DNA of 64,000 nt. Source: Pyrinomonas methylaliphatogenes. GTDB taxonomy: Bacteria > Acidobacteriota > Blastocatellia > Pyrinomonadales > Pyrinomonadaceae. The stretch lies in assembly GCF_000820845.2 (NCBI RefSeq), contig NZ_CBXV010000001.1, forward strand, positions 1 through 64,000, in the 5' to 3' direction. Under the pieces are notes generated by a model. It was not told the origin of the DNA and did no database searches. It saw nothing but the letters and a program-made list of their open reading frames with translations. This document shows, one piece after another, positions 63,055-64,000 of the stretch (its first letter is position 1; every line of letters starts with the position of its first letter). A program made the translations under genes and the position numbers.

Positions 63055-64000
63055 ATGACGAACTACCGCAAGAATCTCGATCAGATAGTGGACGAGACCG
63101 AACGGCTTGGCGTCGTGGGCTCGCCCTCTTCGACCGCCCAACTCGCTATTGACATCCTCGGTCCGGCTGCCACGCGTAAGCTGGTCGGAGAACTCGCGCT
63201 GTTTCGGTTCACTCAGGACACGAGCCCACACTACGCCCTCGGACAGATTACCGAAGTGCAGCTCCGCAATATCTGGCACGAGGATCCAACGATGCGCAGC
63301 CTGATCCGCCAGCGCGGGCGTGTGGACGCGGTCAGCGAGCGCCAGGACACGCACCTCGGCCAGATGGTGATCAGCGCGGTCTTTCGCCAGGGCGGACCTG
63401 CCGGATACGAGCCGAGCATTCTGGGCACCGTGCCGGCCACAGGCACGCCGATCCATCTCGTGACCGATGATGTCCTAGATGAACTCTTGCACCCCTACAG
63501 GGATCAGATCTTCTACCTCGGCCACGTCTACGGCTCAAAACCGAAGCTGCCGCTCTGGTTCAAGCACTTCGACAGCGGGCCGGATGGCGCCGGCGAGGCC
63601 TACCACCTCGGCATCTTCGGCAAGACCGGCTCGGGCAAGTCGGTGCTGGCCAAAATGATCCTGCTAGCCTACGCGCGCTACCCGAAGATGGCGCTGCTCG
63701 TGATCGACCCGCAGGGAGAATTCGCGAGGGACATGCGCAAGGGAGGGAAGAGCGGCGAATTCGCCCTTCCAGTGGGTGACGTGGTGAGGAAGCTCGGCAA
63801 GCACCCGGTGGTGCTCACGGTGCGAAATCTGATTCTCGACCGCTGGGAGCTTTTCGAGCAAATCCTGTTCGAGTCGCAATTCTTCGAGCGGTTGACCGTG
63901 CCTAGAGGCGAGAACCGTGAACTAGCCTGTGGCGTGCTGGCCGACAAGCTACAGAAAGCCGGGGTCAAGCTCGCCGATCTGCATGAACGCAAGTCCTTCG
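63055..64000 (+). CDS. herA: HerA-like ATPase, cut by the window end
   Basis: The frame from ATG 63055, with GGGAG about eight bases ahead, is open for 315 codons to the window end. An N-terminal beta-rich part (YALGQITEVQLRNIWHEDPT ... SILGTVPATGTPIHLVTDDVL) looks like the HAS-barrel of HerA. The FtsK/HerA ATPase domain follows with Walker A FGKTGSGKS (residues 188-196) and Walker B ALLVIDPQGEF (D218, E222). HerA forms a hexameric DNA pump that loads onto NurA. It starts four bases after the nurA stop. The C-terminal half is outside the window. Confidence 0.85.
   Translation, partial: MTNYRKNLDQIVDETERLGVVGSPSSTAQLAIDILGPAATRKLVGELALFRFTQDTSPHYALGQITEVQLRNIWHEDPTMRSLIRQRGRVDAVSERQDTHLGQMVISAVFRQGGPAGYEPSILGTVPATGTPIHLVTDDVLDELLHPYRDQIFYLGHVYGSKPKLPLWFKHFDSGPDGAGEAYHLGIFGKTGSGKSVLAKMILLAYARYPKMALLVIDPQGEFARDMRKGGKSGEFALPVGDVVRKLGKHPVVLTVRNLILDRWELFEQILFESQFFERLTVPRGENRELACGVLADKLQKAGVKLADLHERKSF

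Noticed and set aside
58972-64000. Calling the island a Dpd DNA-modification system
   Set aside because: Only a truncated TGT-like fragment is present, and no other dpd-type gene is recognisable in the window.

Overview
The window is chromosomal DNA from a Gram-negative, high-GC bacterium, most likely an acidobacterium (Blastocatellia-like). The reasons are a very large Oar-type TonB receptor with a carboxypeptidase-regulatory-like N-terminus, a cysteine-rich insert near the RpoB N-terminus that I associate from memory with this phylum, and a mixed plant-polysaccharide and nitrate lifestyle. The phylum call is inference.

Layout. (1) Positions 1-13158 (+) hold the translation/transcription block: tuf 3' end, rpmG, tRNA-Trp, secE, nusG, rplKAJL, rpoB, rpoC. 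A promoter-like site and an intrinsic-terminator-like hairpin lie between rplL and rpoB. (2) Positions 13240-25343 (-) form a nitrate assimilation unit, in transcription order: NarK/NNP transporter, molybdopterin nitrate reductase, FAD/BFD electron-transfer protein, nirB, nirD, an outer-membrane porin and cobA (siroheme precursor synthesis). Upstream sits a sigma-54 activator gene. A good -24/-12 promoter and paired inverted repeats precede narK, and a matching perfect palindrome precedes the activator gene. (3) Positions 25496-30244 (-) carry a glutamine-amidotransferase-like protein, a PepSY membrane protein and a TonB siderophore receptor with a strong promoter and a Fur-like box. (4) Positions 30560-31445 hold a collapsed IS607-type element (resolvase start joined to the TnpB end) and clustered short repeats. 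(5) Positions 31456-48127 hold an M14 peptidase and a pectin/uronate locus: GH43, altronate dehydratase, a PGL/NagB-fold protein, the Oar-like receptor, pectinesterase, PL10 pectate lyase, GH28 polygalacturonase and a GntR/FadR regulator with candidate operators. (6) Positions 48305-58115 carry housekeeping and signalling genes: hemB, TPR protein, pyruvate kinase, GH15, two TlpA-like thioredoxins, yacG, a Crp/Fnr regulator, a Rec-GGDEF diguanylate cyclase and a coiled-coil membrane protein.

(7) Positions 58100-64000 are an accessory island and the most interesting part. It starts with a MazEF toxin-antitoxin wreck and a C-terminal fragment of a TGT/DpdA-like transglycosylase. Next is a frameshifted integron-type integrase, followed by two attC-like sites that flank a small AT-richer gene cassette. 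Directly after the second attC-like site begins a tightly packed operon: a DUF4338 (DruA-like) protein, a NurA-type nuclease and a HerA-type ATPase that runs off the window. I read this as a candidate anti-phage module next to, or captured by, a decayed integron.

Several intergenic regions also share an odd architecture: exactly two copies of a short sequence (about 23-36 nt), unrelated between loci, offset by roughly 58-73 nt.
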